The notes beneath the pieces were generated by a model. It worked only from the letters and a program-made list of their open reading frames with translations. It did no database searches and was not told where the DNA came from. The position numbers and the translations under genes are program-made. Below are positions 1 to 42,186 of a DNA stretch of 64,000 nt, piece by piece. Where the stretch lies: positions 10,662,746 through 10,726,745 of the forward strand of contig CM034610.1 in NCBI GenBank assembly GCA_020091685.1, in the 5' to 3' direction. Numbering within the stretch: the stretch's first letter is position 1; each line of letters opens with the position of its first letter. This DNA comes from Lutjanus erythropterus (taxonomy: Eukaryota; Chordata; Actinopteri; Lutjaniformes; Lutjanidae).

Positions 1-204
1 TATACAACATAAATATTACTGGAGATACAGCCTGGTCATCACTTTGTTCACAATCTCAATTCTTTACATCAATATAACTAGGGTGTGACAATTAATAAAA
101 AATATATTTTTTTATATTTAAATTAAATTTTAAAACAGAAATAATAATTGTCATCATCGTTATTTCTAGCCTCATGATACTTTGCATGATTGCTGGGCTC
201 AGTT

Positions 205-916
205 ATTCCTTTCACTGAACCTGTGAGAGTTTGGCAGTATGTTACAGGTCTCCTCCCTTTTCTTAGAGCCTTTTGGGAATGAACTGATGTGGGAACACGG
301 TTTGTTACATAACGTGATGATACCTCTGCCTTCTACCACAGAGGGATGGGAGGACAACACGAAGAAGCGGCCTCGGGTAACGTCCAGTAGCATATTTAGC
401 AACTTTATTGATCCTGTTTGCTATAGATGGCGAGGCAATGAAAAATCTAAAAAAGCTAAAGGAGTTGAGAAACAACATGTTATGTCTAAAAGCAGACATA
501 CAGATTTGTCCCTCCTTATTTAAACTCTTGTTTAAGCCACACATTGGCTTTAGCTCAACTGTTGGTGCAGCAGTGCAACTTGTCCCTGAACTCTGGGTCA
601 TTTAGTTAATGCTAAGCTAACCCTGTAGCTATGGAAGCCAATATGATGAAAAGGAGGATCAAAACAAACAGTTAGCATCTCAGAATAATGAGTTTGTATC
701 TCAACGTAATGAACTGTTACCACAAAATAACAAATTAGTGTCACAAAATAACGAGTTAGCACCTAATAATAATGATTTACTATCTCAAAAATAATAAGTA
801 TTAAGCCATTATTTTAACAAAGTTTGTCATTATAATGACTTACAGGATTGGCTGAAATGTACCTCCATATGTAGCATACTGCTAACTCTCACAGTCCCCA
901 GGTCAGTGAAAGGAAT
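205..916. mobile_element. Foldback element, family unknown
   Basis: The left arm (205-241, ATTCCTTTCACTGAACCTGT...) and right arm (875-916) are inverted copies differing by a 7-bp insertion and a few bases. The body of about 630 bp contains the heptad-coding tandem repeat at 678-782. It lies in a grid2ip intron whose next exon is off the window. Confidence 0.55.
678..782 (+). repeat. Five 21-bp repeats coding a leucine/asparagine heptad
   Basis: Frame 621-794 is open from stop to stop (57 codons, no ATG). It reads SQNNEFV, SQRNELL, PQNNKLV, SQNNELA, PNNNDLL, SQK, then a stop codon. Hydrophobic residues recur every seven positions, as in a coiled coil. Too short and without a start, so not called as a gene. 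Confidence 0.6.
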
Positions 917-1105
917 GACCAAATTTATGCTCATAATCCATACAAGGTATCATGGACAAGATATCAAAACATATACTCTATAATAACAACAGTGTAAACT
1001 TCACATTAAAAACTCTTGAAATACCTACATATTTAAACAAAGCATGGACTCTATGTGTACGCATGTAGCTGATGATGCAGTAAATTAGAGGCGGGTCTTC
1101 CTCAC

Positions 1106-32023
<30,918 letters not shown>

Positions 32024-33049
32024 GCTGAGTACTGAGGAAAGATGTGAGATTTAATCAAAGTGTTTTACAGAGTGGACTGCACTTTGGAGCTTCACTGCAG
32101 ATGAAAATGTGTGAGGTTATGAGACAGCATGCTAAAAATATTAGACACACTTACCCACTGTGGCCAACACATTTAAGTCTATGGACATTGTAAAAACACC
32201 TTTGGATCAAATAATCCTTTTCATGCTTTCAAATAAGCTCCAACTCTAGGCACCCGTGTTCTGTCTCTCCTCCCTCGTGCTATCTTCCGTGTCTCAAGTT
32301 GTACTATCGAGTGCGGCTCTGTAACCCTCTACCCTGAACCATGACACACTCAGTGGTCCCTGACCTGGTTCACAAACTCCACAGCAGCCAATCAAATTTA
32401 GGCATCGCAGAGATGGTGACCTTAATTAGTTTGAGAGACAAAGTTCCTCCAGCTCTTTTTTTTTTCACTCAGTGCACATGCAACTTAGTCTGTCCTGTTG
32501 AATGGTAATTATGGAACAGAGTATCAGAGCACACCACTGACTGCATGGATCATTTCTAAGCAGGTAAGAGAAACAAAATGAGGTAAACTAGCAAATATAG
32601 AGGCACTAGAGGGCAAACCTGGACTGAAATATTAAAAAGAGATTAATGTATCCGTGTGACAGTTTTCAAAAACACCTCTAATATGACAAATACAGACAAA
32701 TTGACATGTTGGCTCTTGCTAAACATAATCAACTATAAAGCCTCTAGCTCAGCTGGAAGCTAATGATGTGCTCCACAGCATCCCAAGGCACAGCAGGATT
32801 CACACAGTGGACGAAGCCGATAAAAGACTTACAGAAATCTTTAGATGGACACCGAGAGCCCCGTTTGCTCTGCCGAAAAGAGTATCGGCCTTTTTTGGTT
32901 TGCAAAAACTTCTTCATCTTGAGTGTCAAATAGCAGGTGGCCTGCTAGCAGCCTGATATCCAATCTGTCTTCTCAAATATAATGTTTTTTTTTTAGAAAA
33001 AAAAACAAAAAAAAAAAAACCTCCCCCCTGATCAACCCAAAGTCAAACA

Positions 33050-33640
33050 GAAAGGGTGACAAAACATTGCCACATTCTTCCACCCTGAAGCCACAGCCGT
33101 GTCCTCATGAGCAAAGGGTGAGTGTGCATGAGAAGCGAGTGCAGTCTCCCTGTGAGTGTGTCAAGGAGTTAGTCCTGCGTCTCATCCCTGATTCATCCTA
33201 GGGCCAGCCTGCTTGCACAGTGTTAATCAGAAAACTGGGACGCGTGCACCCGCGCACCTCGGTTCCTTAATAATTCTCTCTCCAAAAAGGGTATTGTGAG
33301 GCCTCATTTTTCTATAAATACACCGATGTGTCTTTTTCCTCCTCCTCCTCTCTCGGCTAGGTGGCTCTCCGAGGGACCGCTCCTGGCCCAGAATCACTCT
33401 GCGTCGATGCAAGGAAGCCTGATGAGGACTAATTGGAGCGTCTGCTTGCCTGGAATTCTGTGTGTGTCCGTGTGTGAGTCACACTCAAATGTTCAGTCCA
33501 TTGAGAAGGAGCAGGGGCAATTTAAGACTTTAGCCTGTAGGATTAGTAGGATTATGAGCTGAATCTTCTCCTCCACCCCCCTGCCATTAATACAGAAGGG
33601 ACACATGCTGCCCCTCCTTTAATGAATACATACATCGACT
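33050..33640. promoter_or_regulatory. Candidate regulatory block upstream of grid2ip
   Basis: Repeat-poor, GC-richer than its surroundings, with TATAAATA (33313-33320) and homeobox-like sites (TTAATAATTC, GGACTAATTGG, CCATTAAT). No coding potential. Could be a promoter or a conserved enhancer; inference only. Confidence 0.3.
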
Positions 33641-34093
33641 ATAGTGGAACAGTCCGTGAATGTGCACAGCACAGGACATGTGTTATCTAGTGCTAAGTCA
33701 CAATGTGTGACAAAACACTACAGTCTGTATTAGAGGGTGAGTTTAGGTCACAGCTGGAGTGAAAACATTTATATTTTAGGCTTAAGAATGACAGCATAAG
33801 ACAGGTGAAACAGTACAATAGGCTTAAAACCACTGTGTATTTACATTTTTATGTGTTAACAGAAACTTTGAAATTGTTCTGATGAAATATTTGTGTAGAA
33901 AAATCTACAGATGTCTTTTTTTTCACAAATATTCAAATCCTTGTGGTTTGAATATTGTAAATGATGAAAACTATAAGGGTCAAAGCTTTAAAGCCCAGAC
34001 GAAAGTAAAATCATCATGTAATAGAAAAAAGGATGAGTTAAAATGAGATGCAGATTTTTTATTCTTTTGGGGTTGTGGTGAAATAATATCATA

Positions 34094-34457
34094 TAGGGGT
34101 GTCCCGATCTGATATTGATATCGGATATCAGTCCAATATCAGCCAAAAAACAAGTATCGGATTTTATCGGACTGCATCTAAAATCTCTGATATAAACGCT
34201 CCGATAAGCAGTCCATTTTCTCTCTTTCTCTCCCGCACTTCTATCCATAGGTGACTCTGGTTGCTGACTATTGTTCTCTGTTTGAGTAACATCACTTGAT
34301 CAAGCCTTTTCTAACATTCCACACTACAAAATAAGTAATAAAAGTATGTATGATTTGTGCTGATATTGTATCAGATCGATATCGGTATCGGCCAATACTA
34401 AAGGCTGCAATATCGGTATCGTATCAGAAGTGAAAAAGTTGTATCGGGACATCCCTA
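34094..34457. mobile_element. hAT MITE with perfect 8-bp target duplication
   Basis: Ends TAGGGGTGTCCCGAT and ATCGGGACATCCCTA (15-bp inverted repeats, one mismatch). Flanked by ATATCATA at 34086-34093 and 34458-34465. 364 bp, non-coding, with internal ATCGG-rich palindromes. Confidence 0.9.
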
Positions 34458-36116
34458 ATATCATAGTGTCCTACTGTAGCAGAAATGCTTTAACTTTATC
34501 CATAATAGGAATCGACTGAGTGACTATGAATACTGTGAACAGGGTCACTCATAGAAGGTGTTTACACTTAATATTTAGATGTGTCTGATGACCCAATCAC
34601 AAGTTGACAGTTCTAAAGGTGCGACTGCACCCAAGACGCATTGAAGACGCATTGAGATCCAATCATCCCATTCAGAGACAGTCTGGGCCGCATGTGACCA
34701 CATTCTTTCAGCAGTGTTTAAGAAATGTGTCCTGGCCACCCTGAGGGATTGCAGGATTCCCTAAACCTTGGTATTTCGCCAGAGGGCGATGCCTTATATC
34801 ACACATCACACAGTGTTGTGTGTTCTTGGTGGCTCACATCGGGTAATCCCATCACTTTCTTGATTAGCTAACAAAACTGTAACCTAAAAACTTGTTTATT
34901 AACCTAATATATGCCTTAATACCCAGATTAAACATACAGAAGATCGTGTTCCTAACTAACTTCAAGCAGAGAAGATCATTCTTTTAATTATTTATTATTT
35001 TAACAAAACAAAACAAAACGCTGACGTATAGTACAGACAAACTACTCTATTACAATAACAGGAGTAAATCTAATTTGTTACTTCCACCCTTGAATATGAG
35101 AGATTATGTTTATTATTATATTCTTTATTCAATGTTATTAAGGCGCCTCAGATACACTCATTATACACAATTTACAACACAAACAAACTAATAGATTGAG
35201 GCAGCTGTTGACCAGCAACTCCCATTGTATGCAAGGTAAAATAACAGATTTTACTCATGGAGTTTGGTGACGAAAATATTCTAAATATAGAACAAACTTA
35301 AACTGATATTGAATGTTTTAGGTGGATCTTTTTTAACTGGCTAAAATACCTTTACCCTTAGCTTTCGTGCTGGTGCCCCTCTCTGCTTCTCTAAGCTGAG
35401 CACGTGCCACCAACCAGCAGCTACTGTGGATAAGTGCCTCATACAATCCCACTTCAAATAATCTGAATGAGCCGTTTGAGTCAGTAGTGGGTTCATCAAT
35501 AACAGCAGTTAACATGTTGCAGGCAGTAAATTTAAATGAGAACTCATTAGATCTGAAGAGAAAGTAGTGATGTCGCTTGCAGGTTACTGGAGTGTAAACT
35601 GTCATTAGTGGCAAAGCACCGAATAAGGAACAGGCAGTCCGGTACCACATGAATAATTAAACACAAATGGCTGTATCTCCAAATAGACACTGCTCATTTC
35701 AATCAAACTCTCCTCTTACACTACTGTCAAACACAGTTACTCTTGTGTGACATGATGACGGACAGAAAACTGACATTTCACAGGCAATTAAGTGTGATCT
35801 AACTGCCTCAGCCTCATCACTCAATTAGCAAAACTGTAATAAATTATTATTCAAAGAAATAATGTAAACATTTGAACATATATGTTGTACTTTACATATG
35901 TTTTATGTTAAAAAACAAGGGACCTGAAAAAATATATCTTTACAACGACTAAAACTTGCACTTTATTAGTCATAAATTATGTGAAAAATATTTAGAAACA
36001 CTTCTCAACCCTAAAATGTAACTACAAATACACTCAATCCAAGGTGACCGACCAAATATCTAACATAAAAAACATCTAAAATGATCAACACACCAGCAGA
36101 GCCACGCATCCCTTAC

Positions 36117-36265
36117 CTTTTTAAACAGCATCGATAGACGTGTGTGCAGAGGTCCTGAGTAATGCTCCCCTCTCCAGCACTGTGAGTCGTAATATGAGTG
36201 TTGGGCCATGTCGGCAACCAGATCCAACAGGTGTCTTGTGATGCTTCGCTGCATTGTGTGGAGCA
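36117..36265 (-). other. Unassigned exon candidate upstream of grid2ip
   Basis: A 149-bp block with a strong pyrimidine tract and acceptor (CTGCCGTCCAG) and a near-consensus donor (AAAAAG|GTAAGG). One frame is open throughout and contains MQRSITRHLLDLVADMAQ and later WRGEHYSGPLHTRLSMLFKK. I do not recognise the peptide. Spliced directly to the first grid2ip exon it would be out of frame, so it is either a 5' UTR exon with an upstream ORF, a coding exon that needs a further partner, or part of an unrelated transcript. Confidence 0.35.
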
Positions 36266-36730
36266 CTGGACGGCAGTGACAGAGAGAAAACAATACTAAG
36301 TGACTGCAAGTAAGTTATTTATGTAGACACTGAAGACAAAATGTGGAAAACAGTCCAGTCTTCTTAGTTGGTCTGATTTTATGTCTGACTTGGAAGAAGT
36401 AATACTCTTTTTGCATGTAATAATAAGCTGACCACACCTCCTCTTCACTCAGAAAACAACAGACGGGAAACTTTTGAAGACTGTGAGGATGACTCTGTGA
36501 GGCTTATTCACATATTGGGTAGTGGAGGAAGACTGCACAATTGCTTCTAACATTCCACACTTACTATTATTTCTAAACTATTTACAATCGATTTATTCAA
36601 CTCTTTTTATCAAGTAGCTGTAGGCTTTAAGAGGGAGGCACAAGGTTATATAAGTGTGCATATTATTAACATTGTGGATATGTAAAGGTATCAGTATTTG
36701 TACATTTATAAAGCTAGACATGCAGCTGGA

Positions 36731-37430
36731 CAGTGGTAGAAAAGTGTATTTACTCAAGTGTTCCTAAGTACAATTAAGAGGTACTTGTACTTTACTAGAG
36801 TATTTTCATTTTGTGCAGCATTATAATTATAGTCCACTACATCTCAGATGCAAATATTGTATTTTTTTAATCTACTATATTGGTCTGACATCTTTAGCTA
36901 CTAGTTAACACTTTTCAGATTATAATTTTTCATAATCTTTCTGTCCAGATAAAACCATGTATGCCCAAGGTGATGTCCTAAAATGTCTTGTTTTGTCCAC
37001 GACCCAAAGATATTCAGTTTACTGTCAAAGAAGATTAATGAAACACATATTAACATCTGAGATTAATTTAATAGTTGACAACTAATAATAGCAGTACTAT
37101 AAATTAGGGCAAACATCCATAGCAGTAAAAACTACAACATACACATTAATGCAGCAATAATATTAATTCAAAATATCAGCTATAGTGGTAAAACACTGAC
37201 AGGGATTATATTACTGCACTATGAGCACTTTTCATTAAGTAATTAAGTATTAAGTAATTAAGTAATTGTTAAGTAATTAACATTAAGTAATTGTTAATAA
37301 AGTAATGCTTAAGATACATACTTTTACTAAAATTATGTTTTCATTGCAGGACTTTCATTTGTAGTGGAGTATTTTCACAGTGTTACTGGTGGAAGAAGTA
37401 TTCATTAAAGTTCAGTAAAAAGACTAACAG
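36731..37430. mobile_element. CAGTGGTAGAAAAGT-type MITE mosaic
   Basis: Starts CAGTGGTAGAAAAGTGTATT, then ACTTGTACTTTACTAGAGTA. Contains a fragment of the AACTAACGATTA family (36,970-37,080) and a TAAGTAATT tandem repeat (37,235-37,310). Ends in a TACTGGTGGAAGAAGTATTC fragment. All are common fish non-autonomous elements. Confidence 0.55.
37235..37310. repeat. TTAAGTAA tandem repeat
   Basis: About six imperfect copies of TTAAGTAATT within the MITE mosaic. Confidence 0.7.
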
Positions 37431-37650
37431 ACCCTTTCCTCCCACTTCCCTGCAGCAGCCTCAGCCTGTTAGCACAACCCATCAGCTGTTAGCTTGGAAG
37501 TTAGCTACATCGATGCTACGGAAGTAGCATTGTTTACAGAGCATGTCCATGGACCAAAAGTGAAGCTGGTGGCCACAGCAGTATTCAAACCAACCATGTT
37601 GACGTGAGACAAAACACTTAAAGGCAGCTATGTGTGACCTCGACTAGAGG
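37430..37650 (+). promoter_or_regulatory. Probable zdhhc4 promoter and 5' UTR exon end
   Basis: A donor-like sequence CTAGAGG|GTAAGAGG lies at 37650/37651. An acceptor (GTGTTCGCAG, ending 37933) stands 14 bases before the zdhhc4 ATG, so a non-coding first exon ending at 37,650 is plausible. The transcription start cannot be placed. grid2ip and zdhhc4 are divergent here, as in mammals. Confidence 0.4.
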
Positions 37651-37947
37651 GTAAGAGGTAAATGAATTAACGGCTTTAGCAAGAAAAGAAAGCGGGAGTA
37701 GATACGCGTTTGCTAACGTTGGGTAATTACGTTGGTTAGCATGCTAATGTAAACTTGTCCATCTGAGTCGTTTAAAAAGCACACATTGTGTTATATCTTT
37801 CAAAAGTCCCCAAAATGTTTGAACAAGATGAACAGAAAACGTAACGGTAACAAATGTATAGCTTGTTGAAGAGTTTGCTACCTGTCCGGTGTGAGTTTGT
37901 ATCATGAACACCTGTTGTTTTGTGTGTTCGCAGCTGCCAGGTGAGAC

Positions 37948-40900
37948 ATGGATTTCCTCACTTTGTTTGCCATCTACGTCGCAGTGGTGCTCACATGTAT
38001 AATACTAGTCTGTAAATACTCAGGCCAGCAGCAAACCCCCTTTACTGTTCTCGTCAACGCTGTAGGAAAGGTAAGAAGAGAAGCTTGTCGACTGTAATGC
38101 CCCAAACTGACACCAGTCGGCGCTGTTCGATTAATTTATCACATAAGACAGCGCTTCAAAAATCAAAGCTATTGACAAATTGTTATTATTTGCAGGTAGT
38201 TGGACCACTTACACCAACATGGCTGCAGAAGCTTTCACAGTGGACCTTGCACAGGCTGTTTCATCAAAGGTTAGTAGTTAATCAAGTGTTATCAGAAATA
38301 AAGACATTATATTTTAGTCTGTATATTGTATATTGATAAGTGTCATTGGTAAAATTGCCTAAAATTGTCCTAAAATTGCACATGAAAAAGGTCTTTTATA
38401 CAGTATGTTTGTGTGATAATAATTCCTCTGTGCAATACCTTGGTATACACTAGCACCAGTACTGCATTGTACATTTCAACTGATATTTTTATTTATAATA
38501 CCCTTATTTACAATATCCTTGCTTTTTTTTAATCACATTTAGATAAATTTTTCAGCATTATTGTTTAGATAATTTGTTATATATTGTGGTATACATGTTT
38601 AACACATTCATTTTCATTTTTTTCTATATATCAATATAGCTTTTACATGTTATAGTATAATTTACATATTTTATTATGCTTATTTCTATTTGTCTTCTAA
38701 TTCTCTTTGTATTTGTTGGCCAATTGGCAAAAAATATGATAATAAATAATAATAATTATCATTATTATTGCAGAGTATTAAACAGTTGAGTTACGGTTAC
38801 TTTTTGTGCAAAAATCCAACTGTTCAACTGTTAATACACTACTGTGCAACACTGGTAGACTGGCATCATTACTGCATTTATTTATACTTTGCATTTAAAC
38901 CAACCTATACTTTTCTGCTGTTTTCATTTTTTCCTTTTTTTTATATGCTTATATATACCTTCTATTCTTGAATGGGAGCAACTGTAGCACAAACAGTTTC
39001 CCCCTGGGAATCAATAAAGTATTTCTGAGTCTGATTCTGGTCTTGGATGAGGGCAACTGTAATGTAACCCAGTGCCTCATGGGAAGCAATAAAGATTCTG
39101 GTAGTGCTGTACATTTGCCTTTAATCTTTGTCGTGCCTCTAATTACAGGAACAACATGTTCATCTATCTGCATGTCCTGCTTGAGGGTGCTGTGTATGCA
39201 GAGTTCACCTACGAGGTATTTGGCTTCTGCAGGGAGATGGACACAACCCTGACCAGCCTGTCTGTGCCTTATGTCCTGCTGGCTATCAAGACCTTCTTCT
39301 TCTACCTCTGCATCAGGAAAGATCCAGGTTAGTTCAGCCGAAGTATATTAATACATATTTGTTATTGGCTGCAATGTTAAAACTTATCATGTGAGGCAAG
39401 GAGAGGAGGTGAAACCTGGCTTGTTAAGGTGTGAGATATGTGAGACTTGTACACCTTGATTACATTAACCAGTAGTGTAAAGCCTGCGTTTATCAAATAA
39501 CACTACCTTTATCTCTTCCCAACATACCAGATATTTCCCAGTGTGCTCCCAAATTTTGATGTTTTATGAGTAACAGCTAAGGATATTGGTAATTACATAT
39601 CCCACATGTCACATCTGTAATTTTATTTTGTCACCTGGAGGATAAAACCATTTTCTGGGGGAGTCTGGTAATCAAGGGACCCTCTACACAGCATCACCCA
39701 CGGTGCAGTAAAACTGGCAAATATATCCTCATGTGAGTCCATGGCTTGGGAATGCCAGATGCAGCTACCGGTTCAAGATTAGGCACTGGCTCCAAACCAG
39801 CCCTGGAACTGGCTTGGTTAAAAAGGGGTATGTTCACACCCCATGCCTTACCACTCAATTCTGATTTTTTTGTTTGACTGTTCGCACGATTTCTAAAATA
39901 TGATCAATACCAGTTTCCAGTGTGAACTGGTCACAGTATGAACTGAACAAAACAAACATTTACAGTAAATATGGGAGCCATTGAAGTCAACATTTCTTTC
40001 AAAATTTCAGGATGTCAAGGACTACTTTTAACTTTCTTTTGACCATCTGTGAACACCAATCCACAAGAGTTTTTGCTGCAGGCGAGTAAAGTGGTGTAAA
40101 ACACGCATGAGTTCTGATATATCTGTTCAAACTGAGGTTGCTTTGCAAAAAATCTGAGCTGTATCTGATTTAGGACCACACATGAAAAGTGGCCCAAATC
40201 AGAATTGAAAAGCTCAGATTCCATGTAACTTGTGCTGTTCACACTCATGAAAAAAAAACAACAACAAAACATATTTACTCCTGTTACATTTGCTGCTAAA
40301 GCCTAATTTCAGGGATGCACAATAATATCAATCATTGGTGTTGGCTGATAAAGACTTGGAAATGAAATATCAACTGGTGTTTTACAATTAGTTTGTTCTG
40401 GAGCAGATAACGTTCACGTGGACAAAACAGCAGAGCTCTCCTCATCATATTAAGGTCTGTGTTTAGTTTTTGTAATTTTTTTCTTAACCGTCTCCTCTTG
40501 ACTCTGGCAGGCACGGTGACAAAGAAGAAAGTCGCTGGCCAGATTCACATCTATCCGTATGACAAGAGACTGTTTCACCCGGGAGTCGCTTGTCCAACTT
40601 GCCAGCTCGCCAAACCAGCTCGCTCCAAACACTGCAGTGAGTACTTTGGTATAGATACCTGTTGTATCAGCTGTTCTGTTCCCTTGTGGTTTGACAACTA
40701 AATGCTCACAGTAAACACGCGTTTGTATTTCAGGGGTCTGCAACAGGTGTGTCCAACGCTTTGACCACCACTGTGTCTGGGTGAACAACTGCATCGGTGC
40801 TCAGAACACACGTTACTTCCTGCTTTACCTCTTCAGTGTGTGCGCCATGGCAGGCGACATCGCCCTGCTAACAGGAGACATGCTGCTTCATGCTGTGCTG

Positions 40901-41387
40901 CGGTCAGGCCTTCTGAGCGCCAGTTATATAGATGAGAATGGCCAGCAGCAGCCAGCAGGGCCTCTGTTTGTTGTACAGGTGAGACTCAGAGCTGCATATT
41001 ACATCCACATGCTAAAGCCGTATTTATTTCCAGTGTAATATCTTGTGTTGAGCTGAACGATTTCCTTTTTCTCCCCTCTCCTTCCAGCATCTGTTCCTGA
41101 CCTTTCCTCGAATTGTCTTCATGCTGGGATTTCTGGTTTTTGTCTTCTTCCTCCTGGCGGGTTATGCCTTGTTCCACACCTACCTGGCTCTTGTCAACCA
41201 GACCTCTAATGAGTGGTATAAAAGTCGAGGGTACTACTGTCAGCACTGCCACCCGTCTGCAACAGCAGACCATCTCTGCAGCCCAGCATCAGACCACTCT
41301 AAAAGATACTACTACAGCAGAGGGCTACTCCGAAACCTGGGAGAGATTTTCTTTCCTCTACAACCTGTTCAGAAAAAAGACAACTAA
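37948..41387 (+). CDS. zdhhc4: Palmitoyltransferase ZDHHC4
   Basis: Membrane enzyme that transfers palmitate to protein cysteines. Exons 37948-38070, 38196-38269, 39149-39327, 40511-40636, 40734-40978 and 41088-41387 have consistent phases and total 1,047 nt, giving 348 aa, close to mammalian ZDHHC4. Hydrophobic segments occur near residues 3-24, 69-90 and 100-122, then the cysteine-rich domain ([20 protein letters not shown]) with the catalytic DHHC at 178-181, then two more membrane segments. The protein ends KKDN, a KKxx-type ER retrieval signal. A polyadenylation signal AATAAA lies at 41478-41483. The intron at 38,270-39,148 holds a retroposon tail and the one at 39,328-40,510 a MITE-like repeat. 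Confidence 0.96.
38760..39110 (+). mobile_element. Retroposon 3' tail in a zdhhc4 intron
   Basis: GGGAATCAATAAAGTATTTC followed by TGAGTCTGATTCTG, then a second AGCAATAAAGATTCTG. The pattern is typical of fish LINE/SINE 3' ends, here in two successive pieces. Confidence 0.5.
39840..40275. mobile_element. MITE-like repeat in a zdhhc4 intron
   Basis: Inverted segments: CTCAATTCTGATTTTTT near 39,855 and AAATCAGAATTGAAAAGCTC near 40,195-40,214, with GTGGCCCAAATCAGA. This resembles a common percomorph non-autonomous element. Confidence 0.45.
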
Positions 41388-41477
41388 AAAACATTACTGC
41401 CTTCTTTGTTGTTATGCTGCATTTACTCTACTACCCCATGGGATCTATTGTCTGCAAGATCTATTGGTGACTGAAGA

Positions 41478-41483
41478 AATAAA
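41478..41483 (+). terminator. zdhhc4 polyadenylation signal AATAAA
   Basis: Canonical hexamer 91 bases after the zdhhc4 stop codon, on the sense strand. It leaves about 1 kb before the pgp start codon. Confidence 0.6.
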
Positions 41484-41969
41484 GTTTAAATTAGTGATTT
41501 CTTTATGGGCTCTAATGTCTGTCTCCCACAAGGTGTTACAAAATGGAAAGCTCTGAGAAGCAAACTCAAAAATAATCCTTGTTGGATCAAATTTTAAATT
41601 TAATTAACAGGAATGCCTTCAAACTCAAAACACCTTATTCAATCCCCTTTTATCTTTTGCCTGCTGTACATACTACAGTATGAACACTTCTGAAGCTGGA
41701 CAAAACAACATATATCCATTTTTCACGTATAATTTCTTCACGATATGATGACGGCACGAGGTCCCAGCGTTTGAATATGTTGTAGTTTCTCTTTTTGTTT
41801 GTTTTGTACAGTTTTGTTTTTTTAAGATAAATACAGGTTGTTTATGAGGTTTGTTCTTTTTATACATATGTTTTTCTTTTTATCTCGTCATTCTATTTAA
41901 ATCATCAATAAGAGGAATCTCGTCCTATCCCCGCAGGCTGGTGACAGACACTTGACAAGCAGGATCGTG

Positions 41970-42186
41970 TCTAGAAGGGAACCCTTCATATGTGAAATTC
42001 TGCACGAGTTGTTAATTCGTATCGCACGGTACACAAACTAATTATGTATTATAATTACAATGCTGTGATGAAAATCTTTAGAGATGTGGACCGAAAACTC
42101 TTGATTAGGATTAGGGAAAAATCATGGTTTGGGTTACAGTGCTCGTTCTCGCGAGATCTGCAGCCGACCTGGGGTTCCCTTCTAGA
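41970..42186. mobile_element. Small inverted-repeat element over the pgp promoter
   Basis: Perfect 15-bp terminal inverted repeats TCTAGAAGGGAACCC (41970-41984) and its complement (42172-42186), each flanked outside by CGTG (41966-41969 and 42187-42190), which looks like a 4-bp target duplication. The 217-bp body has no ORF and includes the TCTCGCGAGA motif. The family is not recognised. Confidence 0.45.
42147..42156. promoter_or_regulatory. TCTCGCGAGA (BANP/Kaiso-type CGCG element) in the pgp promoter
   Basis: A perfect palindromic 10-mer about 405 bp upstream of the pgp start codon. This motif drives many vertebrate TATA-less housekeeping promoters and is reported to be bound by BANP and by Kaiso. 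Position and gene class fit; binding is inferred. Confidence 0.55.

Larger units (their letters stand above)
32040..36116. other. Upstream/intergenic DNA of grid2ip
   Basis: Presumably holds the grid2ip long-isoform promoter and 5' UTR exon(s). A GC-richer, repeat-free stretch lies at 33,050-33,640, including TATAAATA at 33,313. Then a hAT MITE (34,094-34,457) and MITE-like DNA to about 34,830. No supported gene. Confidence 0.55.

Noticed and set aside
1085-1105. Reading grid2ip to the TAA after VRKTRL as a natural C-terminus
   Set aside because: A GTGAGG donor precedes it exactly after NDYEE, where the family continues into FH1-FH2; the stop is intronic.
35333-35650. 105-codon minus-strand frame
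   Set aside because: Lies in AT-rich intergenic DNA without homology or splice support; probably transposon-derived noise.
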